A stretch of DNA of 64,000 bases from Hippopus hippopus. Taxonomy: Eukaryota > Mollusca > Bivalvia > Cardiida > Cardiidae. Location: positions 39,974,129 through 40,038,128 of the forward strand of contig OX328109.1 of NCBI GenBank assembly GCA_946811185.2, written 5' to 3'. Position 1 is the first letter of the stretch; each line of letters begins with the position of its first letter. The notes under the pieces were generated by a model, which saw only the letters and a program-made list of their open reading frames with translations, had not been told where the DNA came from and made no database searches. This document shows, piece by piece, positions 26,761 through 38,518 of this stretch. Both the position numbers and the translations under genes were made by a program.

Positions 26761-26877
26761 AGGATTTAAAAGAAGGGATTTCTTGAACACTTCTCGAAGA
26801 TATTGCATGCAATGGACATGTATTTATGGATATATAACAAACTATCGAAAAGTAAGTTTTAATACTTTTTGTTTAAT

Positions 26878-27115
26878 GCACCTCCGTGATGCATTATATC
26901 AAGCAAGTCATCATATATTTATGGATACATTGAACCCATTTTGTCTAACAACCGGCTTAATACTGAGGTCGAATGGTCCTTGGACATGGAGAAAAATTAA
27001 CAAAGCCAAAAAGTTTCGAGTTTTCGACACAAGTCAGCCTACGCTGACCGCGCAGCCTGATCTTGGTCTATATTGTTGGCAGACACATTAAACTCCTTTT
27101 TTCCAAAAACAATTA
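26878..27115 (-). repeat. MITE-2 copy
   Basis: CACCTCCGTGATGCATTATA at left; GCCTACGCTGACCGCGCAGC fold-back; ends ACACATTAAACTCCTTTTTT. Confidence 0.7.
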
Positions 27116-27129
27116 CTCATATGCAATTA

Positions 27130-27310
27130 GACACTTTACCAACTAAATCTCATATTTTACCGACCCAGGGGAAGAAGAACTTAGAAAACGTTAAGGAAAT
27201 AGAAGGTAATGCTGGCAACCAGCATATTCTCCTTTTCCCATATTTTTGTGCTCTTTGAATAACAAATGAAATCATTTGAGTAGCATTTGGTGCAAATTAT
27301 TTCATTGCTG
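27130..27310. repeat. MITE-1 copy, degraded
   Basis: Core GGTAATGCTGGCAACCAGCA; arms diverged. Confidence 0.6.
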
Positions 27311-27424
27311 ACGTGTAAAAAACATACTTTCGAGTCGTTGATATGTTTAAAAAGGTTAAAAGAGCCATTGTTGTGTTTTTCCAATGTCATGCTTTTATTT
27401 TTGTATCTCTAAATAAATGATTTT

Positions 27425-27590
27425 AACCCTTTACCAAACAAGACCGGGTTTTAACTACCCTTAGAAAGAAGGCTTTAGAAAACATTGAGGTAACCAGCAT
27501 TTTCTCCTTTATCCACAATGTTTTCTACTATATCAAAGACCGATTCCGTCATTTGAGCCATATTTAAATTGTCGTACACAAATGAGTCAT
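27425..27590. repeat. MITE-1 copy truncated at a MITE-2 boundary
   Basis: Starts TTAACCCTTTACCAAACAAG; the sequence stops where MITE-2 begins (AAATGAGTCATGC), so MITE-2 inserted into or beside it. Confidence 0.7.
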
Positions 27591-27853
27591 GCTGTATGAA
27601 AAGGGGGCTTAGTGCATTTGCGAAAAGTATTGACCCAGGTCAGCCTGAGCAGTCCGCGCAGGCTGACCTGGGCCGACACTTTTCGCTATTGATCAATTTT
27701 CTGTATGTCTAGGACCAGTCTACCTCATGATTTAGTCGATCATTAAAAAAGGTGGCTGTTATGGATCCATAAGTATGTAATGGTTTGCTCGGTGTGATGG
27801 GTTACGGAGATGCATTAAGCCCCCTTTTGCCAGAGCATGGCTCAAATTTCTTT
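27587..27853 (+). repeat. MITE-2 copy
   Basis: GAGTCATGCTGTATGAAAAG ... GCCAGAGCATGGCTC with AAAT on both sides; strong GCCTGAGCAGTCCGCGCAGGC core. Confidence 0.85.
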
Positions 27854-28006
27854 CAGCTAGAACAAGTCTACACATTTGTTGTGAGTCAAAATGTTAAACA
27901 AAAGAAGATTTAAAACATATATCTATGGCTCGTTTACTCCAGTATTTTTAAAAGAAACGTGAAACTCATTGAACGGGTTGACGGAGTTTTACAATACACA
28001 TGTAGT

Positions 28007-28009
<3 letters not shown>

Positions 28010-28090
<81 letters not shown>

Positions 28091-28252
28091 TGTTCTTCTT
28101 CTTCTTCATCTTCTTTTTCCACCTCCTCCTCCTTCTCCTCCCCCTCCCCCCGCTCCTCCTCCTTCTCCCCGCTTCTTCTTCTTCTTCTTCTTCTTCTTCT
28201 TCTTTCTCTTTTGCTTGTTGTTGTTGTTCTTCTTCTTCTCTTTCGGCGATTT
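28010..28252. repeat. (CT)n followed by (CTT/CTC)n microsatellite
   Basis: About 39 CT units at 28010-28087, then pyrimidine-rich CTT and CTC runs to about 28250. The minus-strand Arg/Glu repeat ORFs are artefacts. Confidence 0.9.
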
Positions 28253-28264
28253 TTCGTCTCTTAC

Positions 28265-28425
28265 CTCTGATGCATGTGAGAAAGTAGTCAGTGACTTGTA
28301 AAGAAAGTTGTGTCAGTACTGGTGTGAGAAAGCCAGGAAACACATGCGTAGGCGCACTGACCGCCGTGATATGACCTAAGCTGTTAAAACGGCGTTAAAC
28401 TCCTATTCAAACAATCAATCAACTC
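28265..28425 (+). repeat. SINE 3' part
   Basis: GATGCATGTGAGAAAGTAGT ... GCACTGACCGCCGTGATATG ... AACGGCGTTAAACTCC with (AATC)n tail. A related copy is at 57040-57230. Confidence 0.65.
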
Positions 28426-28663
28426 TTCTTCATCAACTCTATTAGTACTTGGCTAACCGTAAAGACTTTGAAATCGTCCGTATTACAAACATTTGCAGAT
28501 GATTCGATTCGTGATAGTTGTCTTTTAAAGGGTAGAGAACATTGTGAGAAGAGAAGATGATGTAAACCAGCAATCACATCATGTTTTTACAAACTTCACA
28601 GACTTTTAAAAATGTTTTCACAGACCTTGCAATGCTTTCAAAATCCTCTTTCGTTGAGTTTCG

Positions 28664-28897
28664 TTAACTTTTTACCACACAAACCCGAGTTTTAAGGACC
28701 CTGAAAACGGAAAGCTTTTGAAAATATTGTAGGAAAATAAGAAAATGCTGGTAACCAGCATTTTCTTCTTTTTCTACAATGTTTTCTACTGTACCAAAAA
28801 AAATTTTCAATTTCTGAGTCTTATTTATTTTGTTGTGTTTACAAGCTTTCAAGTTCGCCAATCTTAAAAATATTGTTGTTTGCTAAAGAGTTAAACG
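28664..28897. repeat. MITE-1 copy
   Basis: TTAACTTTTTACCACACAAA ... TTTGCTAAAGAGTTAAA; core GCTGGTAACCAGC at about 28752. Confidence 0.8.
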
Positions 28898-28899
28898 AG

Positions 28900-29310
28900 G
28901 AATGATTTGGTATTTGGGTTAATTGCGTTTGTAATTGGAAATTCTCTCATATTTTGGCAAATCATGAAGACAAAACTTTTGTCCAAAAAGCAATAACTTT
29001 AAACTTTATATCTAAATGAAAAATCGAATTTCTTTTAAAAAGTATTAATGCATAAACTATTTAGATCTATATAGATTTACAATTTATTAACTTCTGTTTA
29101 CATTACGATAAAGACGTGTTCTTAAAGTTTCATTCTCTCCAAACAGCAAAGCCCACAATACAAATAAACAGAACAATTACATAGAGGTTATTGAAACCTT
29201 ATAATATCCCACCAGAGTAAATTTTCTGCAATGCGTATACCTAGCTAAAACACTTTCGCTTGCATCTAGGATCAAAGCACTGAAAGCACTACTGAGGTAG
29301 GATGCGTTTC
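28900..29310. other. No gene seen
   Basis: AT-rich, no repeat family or coding signal noticed. Confidence 0.5.
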
Positions 29311-29313
29311 AAT

Positions 29314-29533
29314 CAATTCAAGTCGAAATCCAACTGTTATAGCAAATGATAAGAGTGTAGTGCTACATAATATATAAGAAAGAAATTGACAAAAAACAAA
29401 GAGACATTTGAAGAACATGTGTTTAATTCAATTCAAGTTGAAATCTAACTGATAAATCAAATATTAAGCGTAAAGTACTACATGATATACCAGAAAGAAA
29501 TTAAAAGGAGCAAAGAGACATTTGAAGAACATG
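29314..29533 (+). repeat. Two-copy tandem duplication, about 105-115-bp unit
   Basis: Units 29314-29419 and 29429-29533 both open CAATTCAAGT(C/T)GAAATC and close CAAAGAGACATTTGAAGAAC; diverged in the middle. Confidence 0.75.
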
Positions 29534-29579
29534 AGGTTTATTTGTAAATCAGAGGATTTAGACATAGCGTTATAAAGAT

Positions 29580-29875
29580 AAAAGAGCAGTCTGATCTTGG
29601 ATTTACAATGTACTTTTTACACTTAACCCTAAACGTGCTAAATAAGTTAAATGAAACTTTCAAGCCGATTATAAAAAATCCAAATGCATTTATTTCAAAG
29701 TTGGCTTTTAGAGAAAAACATCTCCATATATTACAGTGTAGATCCAAGATCAGACCTCACGTTCTATGCTTTCTGAAGTTGATCCACACTGTCCGAAAAA
29801 AATGACATTTAATCGCGCTCCGCAGCCTAAGAGTTAAGCTGGAATTTTCATTTGGTGTATTTTGCAGGGTAAAGA
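29580..29875. repeat. MITE-3 copies, degraded
   Basis: AGCAGTCTGATCTTGGATTT at 29585 and GTAGATCCAAGATCAGACCT at 29740 with TTAACCCTAAACGTGCTAAA and GCAGGGTAAAG remnants. Confidence 0.6.
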
Positions 29876-30447
29876 TCAAAATTTCCTCCGTGTATGGCTT
29901 TTATTTTTCTCCAAACGTACACATTTACATAGGTTTAGATATTGTCAAAGGAAATTGTTTGAATGGTTAGTGCATAAAATATTTCCTTATTCCAACAAAG
30001 ACATTCGAAAATTAAAATCTGAAACTATTATTACGACATAAATTCGATGACATTTACCACTTTAAGAAGGGAAAGAAACAGCCGAAATGTAGCTTTTTCA
30101 AGGTTTTGCTAGACTACGTTACAAAGCAAAGGGATGAGTAGACGACCCAGGACAGTGTAGATCCAAGATCAGACTGGACGTGTCTTTTTATTTTTTTTAT
30201 CTGGAACCAAAGTACTTTAAAAGTGTCTTTTAACATCTTCATTCTGTTGCTTAATATTACTTTTCTGTTCTTAGGTTCAGTTTGTGATCGAAAATACACA
30301 TCTATACCAAGATAAAGGAAGAAAGATGACTTCATGTTTCCACACATTATAGTCTGTCTGGGTTTTGGATTTTTTCTTTAAGGACGTGACTTTGCCATGT
30401 GTTTTATATTTGTAAATAAATATTCGAGAGATCGCATGTGAGCTGTG

Positions 30448-30566
30448 ATGTTTACATCCGGATATGCAAATAAATTCAGGGAGCGGAAACAGCAAAAGGA
30501 AGCGAAAGAACAAGCTAAGAAGGAAAAAGATGAGGCGGAAAATCTTCTATCACTCAAGTCGTTCTT
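30448..30566 (+). CDS. Candidate host first coding exon (charged helix)
   Basis: The frame opens at ATG 30448 (purine at -3), reads MFTSGYANKFRERKQQKEAK and on through a Lys/Glu helix to NLLSLKSF, and meets a consensus donor TTCTT|GTAAGTAG at 30567. The exon is 119 nt, ending in phase 2. The clean charged-helix composition amid repeat DNA and the GTAAGT donor support coding. No family recognised. It may be one of three alternative first exons (see 48961 and 63351) of a gene extending past the window. Confidence 0.4.
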
Positions 30567-30624
30567 GTAAGTAGTTTTTTTGTATTTTTATGTTACCCTA
30601 AATGGCATGTCCACGCCAGTGTTC

Positions 30625-30800
30625 ATCAGCCATTCTTAACAGCATTTTATTCTAATTCTCAAGAACGTTCTATATGTCAAAATTACGCAACTCCCAATTC
30701 GCTAAACCAACTTGTTCAGCCAATAAGAAATCGCAATAGTTTCAAAATTCAAGATTAGACTAAAAAGACAGTTCAGAGCTGTTAGTGAATACGGATCTCT
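30625..30800. repeat. MITE-5 copy
   Basis: AATTCTCAAGAACGTTCTAT and AACTTGTTCAGCCAATAAGA; one arm is degraded. Confidence 0.55.
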
Positions 30801-30884
30801 GTAGATTGAACTGAATTAACGCGTTACTCTCGTGGATCACTGTTTTCATGTCTAGCAGGAAACACTTTTGACATCATTATTGCG

Positions 30885-31000
30885 ATAAAGGACGAAACCC
30901 ATCCTAAGTTAGGACAGGTTCTTTAACGTGCTCAGTGCATAGCACTGTCACACGGGACCTCATTTTAACGTCTCATCCGACAGATTTTTTGGTAATATTG
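30885..31000 (-). repeat. SINE central region
   Basis: Shares GGACGAAACCCATCCTAAGT and CACACGGGACCTC..AACGTCTCATCCGA with the fuller copy at 31810-32020. Confidence 0.65.
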
Positions 31001-31456
31001 GGTGGCAAGTCGTTGGGATCTGGCTTGGGTTCATGCGGTAATAGTTTCTTAATTACTCCGTGTCACCCTGTATTTATCGCGGTCTGCCGTAAATCTTTGG
31101 CGGCTATCTGTTCATCGCTTCCGTTATTATTACCGCCTGGAGACATTCTAGGGTCTCTCCATGACCATGAATTGTTAGATAACCTGATTATAGCCTTGTT
31201 TATCGCGTGATATCACAAAGTTAAAAACGATGGATTCGTGCATTTTTTTGAACCAATTCAAATACAACGGGAGTGATTTCATATACCAGTGATTTTCCTG
31301 GACCGGTCGGTGCCTTCAAAAATACATCGACATTTAACAACCCATGTTACTGTTAAACTATCCTCCAAAATTTTTTTGTCGATATTTTCAAAGATGGCTG
31401 AAAAACAGAAAGTGATCAATCCGAGGTTATTGGAATTTCGGTATCTATTTTAAGTC

Positions 31457-31549
31457 ATTTACGTTCGAAAACCGATTGCAGCGACATCTACTTTACCCCA
31501 CTGTGAGATAGAATAAAGTAGATGTTGTTGCCATCGGTTTTCGAATGTC
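31457..31549. repeat. Long inverted repeat, about 36-bp arms
   Basis: ACGTTCGAAAACCGATTGCA ... GTAGATGTTGTTGCCATCGG; arms flank a 19-nt spacer. It could be a small MITE. Confidence 0.65.
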
Positions 31550-31589
31550 CCAAGGCCGTCATTTTTGAAAATGTAACGTCCGAATGATA

Positions 31590-31790
31590 GAAAAGGAAAA
31601 AATGAACATACAGGAACTCATGCTATGGGGATTTAACCCACACCCACAACTAGCCCAAGATTTGACGTTCAGAAATCTCATGCTCTACTACCTGAGCTAT
31701 TGGGGCTGGTCGAATCCTTCGAGATTGGTTGAATTTGCGCCATCGGTGACCCATATGGGCGACGCCCCCCTGAAGGCTGTTAGTATTATT
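31590..31790 (-). repeat. tRNA-derived SINE head and body
   Basis: Minus strand reads AGCCCCAATAGCTCAGGTAG (A box TAGCTCAGGTAG) and GTGGGTTAAATCCCC (degenerate B box). Not a folding tRNA gene. Confidence 0.6.
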
Positions 31791-31804
31791 ACTGGGCACA
31801 GTGC

Positions 31805-32022
31805 AGATACAGGACGAAACCCATCCTAAGTTAAGTCTGGTTCTTTAACGTGCTCGGTGTATAGCACCATCACACGGGACCTCGGTTTAACGTCTCATCC
31901 GAAAGACCATTATTTGTTTTAGATGGCCAGCCGCGGAAATCGAACCTTCACCCTCAAGTGACCCGAAACATCACGTTCACGAGTCCTACGCTCTACCAGT
32001 TGAGCTATGCGGGCTGGTCAAA
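31805..32022 (-). repeat. tRNA-derived SINE, fuller copy
   Basis: Minus strand: A box in CCCGCATAGCTCAACTGGTA, B box GGTTCGATTTC, then the conserved body GGATGAGACGTTAAACCGAG and GGATGGGTTTCGTCCTG. Confidence 0.7.
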
Positions 32023-32568
32023 ATCTTTCGAGACTGACCTTTAATTTCTATATACATGTAAAATGACCGAATATTTCCAGCCAATAATGAAAACTCAGAT
32101 ATTCCGACTCCAAAGTTCTTGTTGCCCGAATATATCAAAAGGTATCTGACAGCCTCAATCAAAGATCAGACGGCACGTTTTGTGCAGTTTAATCTTGATC
32201 TGAAATGTCAGTAAAATCGTATTCAGACACGCTTAGTGGCCTCCGAACCAAAGGGACGTGATACAGGAGCCAATTTAGTTTTATCTGTATAAAAGAGTTA
32301 CTTACCTTGTTACCTGATGAATTGACCGCAGTTTCACAATTGTTTCATGAACTCTTTTCCACACGTTTCCAAGTTGTGATAATTCAGAAGAAGAATGACT
32401 ATGAAAACATTGTAGGAAAAGGAGAAAACTATCTTATCAGTGAATTACTAGTCAGGTTTCGAGATCTTCATCTGCAGTAACTTTCACTGAGAAAGAATCA
32501 ACAATTCGTTGATTAGGACAGTATCGAGTTTATTTGAGCGTTATCTTCATTAAGTGTGGCTTAAACAT

Positions 32569-32796
32569 TTAACCTATTATCACACAGTCCCGAAGGTTAA
32601 CAACCCTGGGAGATTAGACATTCGAAAACATTGTGGGAAAAGGAGAAAACGCTGGTACCCAGCGTTTTCTTCAGTTCCCACAATGTTTTCTAACTTTTCA
32701 GAACAAATCAAATCATTGAAGCCACATTTAATTTGTTGTCTACACACGCTTTCAGTTTGGATCAGTCTGAAATATTGTGGACCTGTACAGAGTTAA
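32569..32796. repeat. MITE-1 copy
   Basis: Core variant GCTGGTACCCAGCG at about 32651; ends TTAACCTATTATCACAC / TACAGAGTTAAG. Confidence 0.75.
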
Positions 32797-32874
32797 GAAG
32801 TTCCACTTACTCCAAAGAAGAAATATCTTGAGAAAAGGGGAACATGTTTTTAACAATTGTAGTCCTGAACCTGT

Positions 32875-33062
32875 CCATATTCACCAATCATTCATAAGAA
32901 CAATCATAGTCCTATTCTCCAAGGTTTTCTAAATTTGAAAGTAACAGGACTTTTGATTGGCTAAACCAAATGGTTTAGCCAATCACAAGTTGTGTTACGT
33001 TCAAATTTAGAATCCTTATTGAGAATAAGACTAAGAACGTTTTTGGATAAGGATCGGAGGGC
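32875..33062. repeat. MITE-5 copy
   Basis: CTTTTGATTGGCTAAACCAA followed by ATGGTTTAGCCAATCACAAG; outer arms ATATTCACCAATCATTC / GATAAGGATC. Confidence 0.75.
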
Positions 33063-33164
33063 ACATAACATGCAGTCTTATCCGCTTTGTTGCCAGACAA
33101 TCTGACAAAAAAGACTTTGAATCTGAAATATATGTATCACAAGTACTGAGTTTCCATTTCCCAC

Positions 33165-33705
33165 ATTAACCCATCCCCACAAAATTCCGAGTTTTAACGA
33201 CCCTGGGGAAGAAGTTTTTAAAAACATCGTTGGAAAAGGAGAAAATGCTTGTAACCAGCATTTCCTCCTTTTGTCACAATGTTTTATACCCTTTCATAGA
33301 CAAATTCCATCATTTGATCCGCAGTTCTTTTGTCGTCTGTAAATGCTTTCAATTTGGACTACAAGTAGTCTGAAATTTTGTTATGTGGTAAAGGGACAAG
33401 CGTTTCGCTGGTTTATGATATTTAAAACACTGTGGGAAAAGGAGTAAATCTTGATACAAAATTCTAAATAAAAATGCCTTTCATCTTTTTATTTCTCACT
33501 CAACGCATCAACACTTTCCCAAATATTCTTGTGTTTTAACGACCATGTAAAGTCTTTAAAAAAACATTGAAGCAAAAGGAGAAAATGCTGGTTACTACCC
33601 TTTGAATGACATACGTCATCATTTCAGCCACATTAGAATTGAAGTCTGGAAATCCTTTCATTTTGGACAATTTCAAAATTTTATCCTTTGGTAAAAGTCA
33701 ATTAA
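33165..33705. repeat. Two MITE-1 copies
   Basis: 33165-33401 (TTAACCCATCCCCACAAA to TTATGTGGTAAAGGG) and a degraded copy at about 33510-33705 lacking the second half of the core. Confidence 0.7.
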
Positions 33706-34213
33706 TCGATTTTATCAACTTGTCTTCTATTTTTGGCGTGGTGTAGATTTTGCACAGTCGACATTTAACCACGAAAAGCTGCAAAATTGATTCGAAAATT
33801 ACTCTCAAAACCTTTTCGGAAACGAGATTACATGCACGAGAAATTCAGCTGTATTTTTATCTCGCTCTGTATTTTCCCCACTTCACATTTACTTTTATGA
33901 CATTATCGAACGACTCGTCTAAATGCAAGCGGATGGGGCAGGGTGAAGGACATAACTATAAGACAACTTAGATTTGATCATCGCTTTTGAATGATCTCCT
34001 CGCTTCAAATTTACCCAAATCAGAGTGATTTTCTGGGGGAAATAAGTGATTTTTTTGGGGTAAAACAAAACTGAAACAATAACATTCATTGAAAACTCCA
34101 GACGATTGGAAATTATTAGCAAAACGTTTTCGGAAACGAGGTAGCATGCGCCCGAATACAAACGTGTGACTAATTCTTTCTTTTTCCCGAACTTTACTTT
34201 TCCAGCTTTGTTT

Positions 34214-34215
<2 letters not shown>

Positions 34216-34252
<37 letters not shown>

Positions 34253-34330
34253 ATTTTTTGTATATGTATGTATGTATTGTATAATGGGCCGGAGGCCTTA
34301 GATTAGTAATAAAGAATTGAATTGAATTTT
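34216..34330. repeat. (CT)n microsatellite and LINE-like 3' end
   Basis: 16 CT units at 34216-34247, then GGGCCGGAGGCCTTAGATTA and AATAAAGAATTGAATTGAAT, resembling a LINE 3' UTR with short tandem tail. Confidence 0.55.
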
Positions 34331-34365
34331 GGAACATCTTTTCTCTTTCTCCAATATTTTCAAAA

Positions 34366-34452
34366 TTTGAAAGTAACACAACTTCTGATCGGCTAAATCA
34401 AATGATTTAGCCAATCAGAAGTTGTGTTACTTTCAAATGTAGAAAACTCTAG
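34366..34452. repeat. MITE-5 core
   Basis: GATCGGCTAAATCAAATGAT / TTTAGCCAATCAGAAGTTGT with flanking GAAAGTAACACAAC / GTTGTGTTACTTTC. Confidence 0.75.
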
Positions 34453-34794
34453 AGAATGAAACCAGGGATCGTATATACACATGTATATAAGATCCCTGAT
34501 GAAACTGAGAACATTCATGAGAGAGTTTGGTGAAACGGACCGTGTTGACAGAAGGAGACACTACCTGCAATAGGCGGCCTAACCCTCCAGCACAAAGCTC
34601 TCGACAGTGGCCAGTTGGCAAACGTATAAAATAGAGTCGTTTGTGGGGAGCAAAGGGATAGAAAGGAACCATCCCAGTTGTTCTGAAGCCACTAAGAACA
34701 GTTAAAATTTCGATCAATGAAACTCATTGTCTCATCGGACTGTCACGTGGTACAGTAATTACTTGTATTCCAGTTTGGTATTTGTACATCTATT

Positions 34795-35012
34795 CACTAA
34801 CCCTAAACCTGCTAAATACTGAGTGAAATAAAACTTTCAAGCCTATAGTAAAAACCAACATTTTGCTATTTCAACGTTATTCTATGGGGAAAAAAATGTC
34901 CTTATCGGACAGTATAGATACAAAATCAGACTACACGCTCTGTGCCGTCTGATCTTGATCTACACTGTCCGCTGTAGGTCGTTGAGTCGCGCTAGGCAGC
35001 CTAGGGGTTAAC
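34795..35012. repeat. MITE-3 copy
   Basis: TAACCCTAAACCTGCTAAAT ... CGCGCTAGGCAGCCTAGGGGTTAA; core GATACAAAATCAGACTACAC / GCCGTCTGATCTTGATC. Confidence 0.75.
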
Positions 35013-35029
35013 ACCTCACCCTTTGTGCC

Positions 35030-35085
35030 CAGGCCGGGTGGCTCAGTCTGTAACGCACACGGACTGAAGGGGTCGCTGGTTACTT
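35030..35085 (+). repeat. tRNA-like SINE head fragment
   Basis: GGCCGGGTGGCTCAGTCTGTAA has an A box; the body is missing. Confidence 0.45.
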
Positions 35086-35107
35086 TAAATAGTTTTCCGG
35101 CCCTGTG

Positions 35108-35335
35108 GTAAAGGGTTTTTAAGGCATCTGCAAAAAGTTTCGATCCAGGTCAGCCTGCGCGGACTGCGCAGGCTGACCTGGGTCGAAACTTTTCGCCCCT
35201 TTAAATTTTCTTCGTGTTCAAGGACCTTTCTACCTCATGATTCATCGATTATCAGACAAAATGGATTTTACGGATCAATAATTATATGATGACTTGCTTG
35301 ATGCAATGCACCATAGAGATGTACAAACCTTTTTG
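35108..35335 (+). repeat. MITE-2 copy
   Basis: AAGGCATCTGCAAAAAGTTT with perfect fold-back GGTCAGCCTGCGCGGACTGC; contains ATAATTATATGATGACTTGC, the unoccupied version of the MITE-4 insertion site at 61394. Confidence 0.8.
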
Positions 35336-35879
35336 TAAAAATATTACCAAAAAAAATGGACGAAAAGTAATTGAAGCATATTGAGTCCCTCTCGACTCGA
35401 CTTCATGTTCGGCCAAATCGTTTCCCGGGATTGATGGTAATTTTTGCGACAGGATTCATTCTACTCATACCGCTATGCACTGTTTAGATGATGCCCACGG
35501 CGCTTAAACAGTTAAGCGTGAAATAATTGAAACTTTTTTTTTTTTCAGTTCATTTTTAAGGCTCTTCTGGTCAGTATTTCTCGCCAAAGACTGGAAAATA
35601 CATATCTAAGATCAGACCGCACATACTATGTTGTCTGTACTTGGTCTACACTGTCAGCAAAAGCAATTCAAACTTTATATGATAAAATTAGCACCAAAAG
35701 GGTTCGAAGTAATTAGGAAGCGAATAAGGTTTCGTGTATTCAATACCATCGTTACTTTGAAGTCTATTTGTATAACTTATTCATGGAAGGTTTATTTCCC
35801 TTGGCGATTGGAACAGATTTTTATGTAGATTTGGATTTGAATGGATTTTTTTTTTTGTTGAACATGAATGGTATTTCAC

Positions 35880-35975
35880 ATCGCTTTCAACCCTGATTCA
35901 GACCTCAGTCATATCACGGCAACAACTCTCTCATACGCGTGTAAGTTGGTTTTACCAGTACTAGGAATCGAACCA
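35880..35975 (-). repeat. SINE fragment
   Basis: Minus strand: GGTTCGATTCCTAGTACTGG (B box) to CCGTGATATGACTGAGGTCT. Confidence 0.55.
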
Positions 35976-36000
35976 TAATTTTCTGAATACATTTTTGGAC

Positions 36001-36228
36001 ACCTTACCACCCAATCCCAAGTTTAAACGACCCTGGGGTAGAGGACTTTTGAAAACATTGTATGAAAAGTAGAAAATGCTGGTAACCAGCATTTTCTACT
36101 TTTCCCACAATGATTTCTACGCTGTCAAAGATCTTCAGTTCATTTGTGCCACTTTTAGATTTGTTGTCCGCATGCGGATGCTTTCAATTTGGGAGAGTCT
36201 AAAATTCATCGTTTTGGAAAGGAATAAG
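36001..36228. repeat. MITE-1 copy
   Basis: Core GCTGGTAACCAGC at about 36078 within TAGAAAATGCTGG / CCAGCATTTTCTA. Confidence 0.75.
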
Positions 36229-36589
36229 AACTATACGATATATTATCTGCAAGCGTTACAAGCTTCTTCACTAAACGTCTTGCGACAAGAAATTAGCTAA
36301 TTTAGATGGCTATGTAAGGGACCCATATACCTTATATTGACAGGCTGGGCATCGGACCTACAATCGTCTGCTTTACATTCAGTTAGCCTTGTCACGGATT
36401 AATGTTGGTCTACAGTGTTGGAGGTCACTTGTGTTCGAATTCTGACCGGTACAACTTCAGTAACTTATTTAGATTGTGTTTTCTGCAAGTAAAGACAGAA
36501 CAGCAGAAGATGTCAGATCTTTCACCTTCAGGTTGAAATTTTGTGAAACAGTCTTTTGAAAATTTATATTTTAACCAAACTCTGCGGCA

Positions 36590-36775
36590 ATAGGGACCGA
36601 TAAACTCCATTTTGTCAAGCTGAACTCCGAGATAAACTGGTCCTTTGATACGCAGAAAATTGACTAATAACAAAAATGTTCGACACATGTCAGCCTGCGC
36701 GGATTGCGCAGGCTGACATGGTCGATCCTTTTTTGCAGATGAAGTAACCTCCCCTTTTCACAGACCTTGACTCAA
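36590..36775 (-). repeat. MITE-2 copy
   Basis: TTCGACACATGTCAGCCTGC / GCGCAGGCTGACATGG at 36678-36720. Confidence 0.75.
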
Positions 36776-36989
36776 ATTGATTTTTCATGCTTGAAAACGT
36801 TCCACTTATTTACTTCTGTAGGGTTTCGGATGACGTTAGTATTTCCGTTTTCCATACATTCCAAGCAATGAGAAATTTGATGTGAGAGTTAGGGGCCGTA
36901 GACCTTAAGTTACAATGAATCTAAACATAGATGAAACTACTATAAAAAATCACATGGTTTTACAATGATTTATATGTGTTTATGGTTGT

Positions 36990-37200
36990 TCCAAAACTGT
37001 CTGCGCAGTCCGCGCAGGCTGACCTGGGCCGAAACTTTTCGTTATTGGTCAACTTTCTGTATGTCAAAGGACCAACGTACATCATGATGCAGTAGGTTGT
37101 TTTACGAAACGGATTTCAGGGATGTATAATACTGCCATGAATAGTTTGTCATCATGCATCACAGAGATGGATCAAGCCTCCTTTTCTCAGATTACGACTA
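36990..37200 (+). repeat. MITE-2 copy, 5'-truncated
   Basis: Starts within the core (GCGCAGTCCGCGCAGGCTGA) and runs to CATCACAGAGATGGATCAAG. Confidence 0.7.
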
Positions 37201-37500
37201 ATTCATGTAAAGTTTAATAGTAAAACACATAAAAGTGAATATAGAACGTTGTGAAAAATTAATTTCTGCCTATTTTTTGGTAAATAAATAATAATTCAAC
37301 AAAGAAATATTGAAGAAGTTGTTTCATTTGAATGCATTCGATCAAAACGATAGTTTTTATACCAACTAAAATGGTCCATACATATATATGGTGTGTAACG
37401 TAATCAAAAGCATTGCGGTAACTTAATCAAAAGAACTGGTGTTAACAGACTATGGTCAATAGATGGTACCCGGGAGGATATTGAGGAAATTATTTATTTA

Positions 37501-38105
37501 ACTCACACTTTGCCAAACAACCCCAAGTTTCAACCCTTAACCTGCTTAAACCTTAGGCTGCCAAGCGCGACTCACTGACCTTTTGCGGACAGCGTAGATC
37601 AAGATCAGACTGCACAGAACGTGCAGTCTGATCTTTGATCTACACTGTCCGATAAGGAGATTTCTTTCCTCCGAAAATACCTTTGAAATGAGAAAATTGG
37701 GGTTTTTACTATCGACTTGAAAGTTTCATTTCTTTTATTTAGCAGGATAAGGGTTGATAAAGTAAATGAAACTTTCCAGCCAATAATTTAAAAAAATCCA
37801 AATATTGCGATGTCAGAGTTATTTATCAGGGAAATATATCTCCTTATCTGTGCAGTCTGATCTTGATCTACACAGGCCACAAACGCGCCTTGAGTCGCGC
37901 TTAGTAGCCTAAGAGTTAAAGACTCTGAGAAGGAAAGCCCTCTGAAAACATCGAGGGAAAAGGAGAAAATGCTGGTTACCAGCATTTTCTCCTTTTCCCA
38001 CGATGTTTTATCGTTTCAATCAACAGATCCTACCATTTGAGCCAAATTCAATTTGTCGTCTGCCAATGCTTTGGATTTAGACGATCAAACCTTTCATTGT
38101 TGTCT
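37501..38105. repeat. MITE-1 copy interrupted by two MITE-3 copies
   Basis: MITE-1 left end at 37501-37535 (CTTTGCCAAACAACCCCAAG) and its remainder from 37917 (GACTCTGAGAAGGAAAGCCC, core at 37970). Between them are one MITE-3 in each orientation: 37537-37750 and about 37752-37916. Confidence 0.75.
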
Positions 38106-38518
38106 CGTAAGACAGTTTAAGAGAATACTTTATTATTGGGCATCTTTTCATGCATGTCTTAGTGGTTTAAATTTGTTATCAGTCGTCTCACGTAATGTTG
38201 ACGTAAACACGCAAAAAAATCACGTCGCCATACAGGAATGATAATCATCGTCTATTCTGGTTCGATTCTTTTTTATTTTGATGTACGTTTGGGGAAAGGT
38301 TTTATTCATTTACAGGAGATATTTTTAGGAAAGGGACAGAGAGACAATGTGCACTATAATCTGTGCAAGACATTTTTAGAAAAGGGAGAGAAAGGCAACG
38401 GTAGACGTATGTGCACTATAATCTGTGTATGCAGCACATTGCATAGAGAATGGTAACACGTGAGGCTATTCACCAACCGTCCCAAACTGAAATTTTTTAA
38501 TAACTCTTAATGTAGAAA

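Noticed and set aside
27934..28343. Arg/Glu and Leu/Ser repeat ORFs
   Set aside because: Products of the (CT)n and (CTT)n microsatellite; open on both strands.
31920..32022. tRNA gene on the minus strand
   Set aside because: Good A and B boxes, but the spacing and continuing conserved body identify a tRNA-derived SINE.
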